Assembly: GCA_028875245.1 (NCBI GenBank)
Contig: JAPPEU010000058.1
Span: forward strand, 1 to 51,083
Direction: 5' to 3'
Source of the DNA: Chloroflexota bacterium
GTDB lineage: Bacteria > Chloroflexota > Anaerolineae > Aggregatilineales > Phototrophicaceae
DNA length: 51,083 nucleotides
Shown: one piece after another, positions 50,032-51,083 of the stretch
Numbering within the stretch: the first letter of the stretch is position 1
Layout: every line of letters begins with the position of its first letter
Program-made: the position numbers and the translations under genes
The notes under the pieces: model-generated
What the model saw: only the letters and a program-made list of their open reading frames with translations
Databases searched by the model: none
Told to the model about the DNA's origin: nothing

Positions 50032-50972
50032 GCCTTGACCAACTGGCGGAAGAAATAGAGGGTAAACAGGACCGACAGGAAGACCGTGATCCAGGACATG
50101 GCGCTGCCCAAGCCGAACTTGGTGTCTTCAATCGCCAGGCGCGTGATGTATGTCCAGAGCATTTCGGTGCGCCGCGCCGGCCCGCCATCGGTCATGATGC
50201 GCACGATGTCAAAGGCGCGCGCGATATCCAGTGACATGATGGTCAGCGCAATGTAGGAGAAGGGCGCCAGCAGCGGGAAGGTGATAAAGCGAAACTTCTG
50301 CCAGCCCGACGCGCCATCCACTTCCGCCGCCTCAAAGGTCTCCGATGGCAGAGACAAGGTGCCCGCCAGGAGGATGATGGTCATCACCGGGATGTTCATC
50401 CAGATCGAGGCGATGATGATGGTGATCATGCCCAGCGGCACATCCACCAGCCAGGCGATTTGCCCCTGCTCCTGGATCAGGCCAACGCTGATCAAGAAAT
50501 TATTCACCAGCCCCAGATTGGCATTGAAGAACCAGCGAAACTGCATGCCGACCAGAATCGGCGCGAACATCATCGGCACCATCAGGAGCGTGCGCAAAAC
50601 GCTCTGCCCCACCGTCACGCGCGCCAGGAGCTGCGAAAGCGCCAGCGAAAACACATAGCTCAAATTCACGGTCACGGCGAGGAAGACAATCGTATTCAAG
50701 AGCGAGCGCCAGAAGATCTCGTCGTTGAGCAGTTTCTGGTAATTGCGCAGCGCTCTCGCCGCCGTGAAGTTCAGGCTGTTCGGCTTCAACAGCTCATAAG
50801 GCGTAAAACTGACGTACAAGGAGTAGAGCAGAGGAAAGCCGATCACCAGGATGATGAGGATGACGGCCGGCGAGATCATGGCGAAGGGAAAGAAGCCCGC
50901 TTCGATGCGGCTGACCACCTCGAAGCGCGCCTGACTATCCTTTTGCGCTGGGCTGATTGAATTGGCGGCCAT
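50016..50972 (-). CDS. Sugar ABC transporter permease (MalF/ThuF type)
   Basis: The 318-residue protein has six membrane helices (PFAMISPAVILIILVIGFPL is the first after a 25-residue cytoplasmic start) and the EAA loop FEAAEVDGASGWQKFRFITF. MPGIST-type binding-protein residues cannot be judged. It ends QLVKARIVQ. It precedes the MalG-type gene, from which a palindromic insertion now separates it. The upstream 111 bp to the window edge contain no clear gene; a binding-protein gene may lie beyond. Confidence 0.93.
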   Translation of the reverse strand: MAANSISPAQKDSQARFEVVSRIEAGFFPFAMISPAVILIILVIGFPLLYSLYVSFTPYELLKPNSLNFTAARALRNYQKLLNDEIFWRSLLNTIVFLAVTVNLSYVFSLALSQLLARVTVGQSVLRTLLMVPMMFAPILVGMQFRWFFNANLGLVNNFLISVGLIQEQGQIAWLVDVPLGMITIIIASIWMNIPVMTIILLAGTLSLPSETFEAAEVDGASGWQKFRFITFPLLAPFSYIALTIMSLDIARAFDIVRIMTDGGPARRTEMLWTYITRLAIEDTKFGLGSAMSWITVFLSVLFTLYFFRQLVKARIVQ

Positions 50973-51083
50973 GGCAATAGATAGAGGTTTGAAGATATTC
51001 CAGCATTCAAATTCGTACGGGCGAGCCGGCGGTGTCTGTTGAAAAACAGCCTTAAATGAAGTTAGTTGCCAGAAATCGGACAG

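Noticed and set aside
50973..51083. Possible C-terminal end of an upstream binding-protein gene at the window edge
   Set aside because: One minus-strand frame is open across the 111 bp, but it has no recognisable residues and contains a palindrome-like GGGCGAGCC segment, so coding cannot be supported.

Overview
The window is a high-GC bacterial chromosome segment with short intergenic gaps and small operons. No rRNA, tRNA, CRISPR array or complete transposase is visible. The gene mix suggests an aerobic or facultative heterotroph of the Chloroflexota type: five Uma2 nucleases, a fused indolepyruvate:ferredoxin oxidoreductase, several Gfo/Idh/MocA dehydrogenases, BNR beta-propellers, ABC sugar transport, and FRG and TIR proteins. 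That taxonomic guess is inference from gene content only.

Layout. 1-1.8 kb: the start of an oligopeptide/sugar-type binding protein and a GntR/LacI-type regulator with its own operator. 2.2-14.4 kb: carbon metabolism (sugar-phosphate isomerase, zinc alcohol dehydrogenase, hexulose-6-phosphate synthase-like enzyme, two paralogous acyl-CoA dehydrogenases split by an AT-rich FRG gene, M20 peptidase, YchF, RraA-like aldolase, a membrane protein). 14.6-18.1 kb: the large fused oxidoreductase. 18.1-20.1 kb: two small proteins and a DNA methyltransferase fused to HNH. 20.3-29.2 kb: hydroxyacid dehydrogenase, ThuA protein, tandem Gfo/Idh/MocA genes and an IlvD-type sugar-acid dehydratase, interleaved with two tandem Uma2 pairs. 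29.4-38.3 kb: accessory region with a TIR protein, a restriction-modification remnant, an ADP-ribosylglycohydrolase, a BNR/MoaD pair, an SH3 zincin-like protein, a VapBC-like toxin-antitoxin pair and a second methyltransferase-HNH gene. 38.4-41.9 kb: a giant VPS10/BNR propeller. 41.9-51 kb: a catabolic locus with solute-binding protein, two MaoC proteins, IclR regulator, dehydrogenase, amidohydrolase, CoA-transferase, L-rhamnose mutarotase and two sugar ABC permeases.

The most unusual theme is repeats. Families of short GC-rich palindromes occur between genes, directly upstream of start codons, and four times in frame inside the 1143-residue propeller gene. One in-frame copy differs from an intergenic copy by two compensatory changes that keep the stem. 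A second theme is tandem duplication with local diversification: a 717-bp unit made of a Uma2 gene plus a relic of the ilvD 3' end, and two methyltransferase-HNH paralogues that share both ends but have unrelated recognition regions.

The 43-49 kb locus appears to be co-regulated. The perfect palindromes TTTTGC-NN-GCAAAA lie upstream of the MaoC-IclR-dehydrogenase operon and in the divergent region serving the amidohydrolase and the CoA-transferase operon. This suggests one IclR-controlled pathway for a rhamnose-like sugar or sugar acid that passes through a CoA thioester stage.
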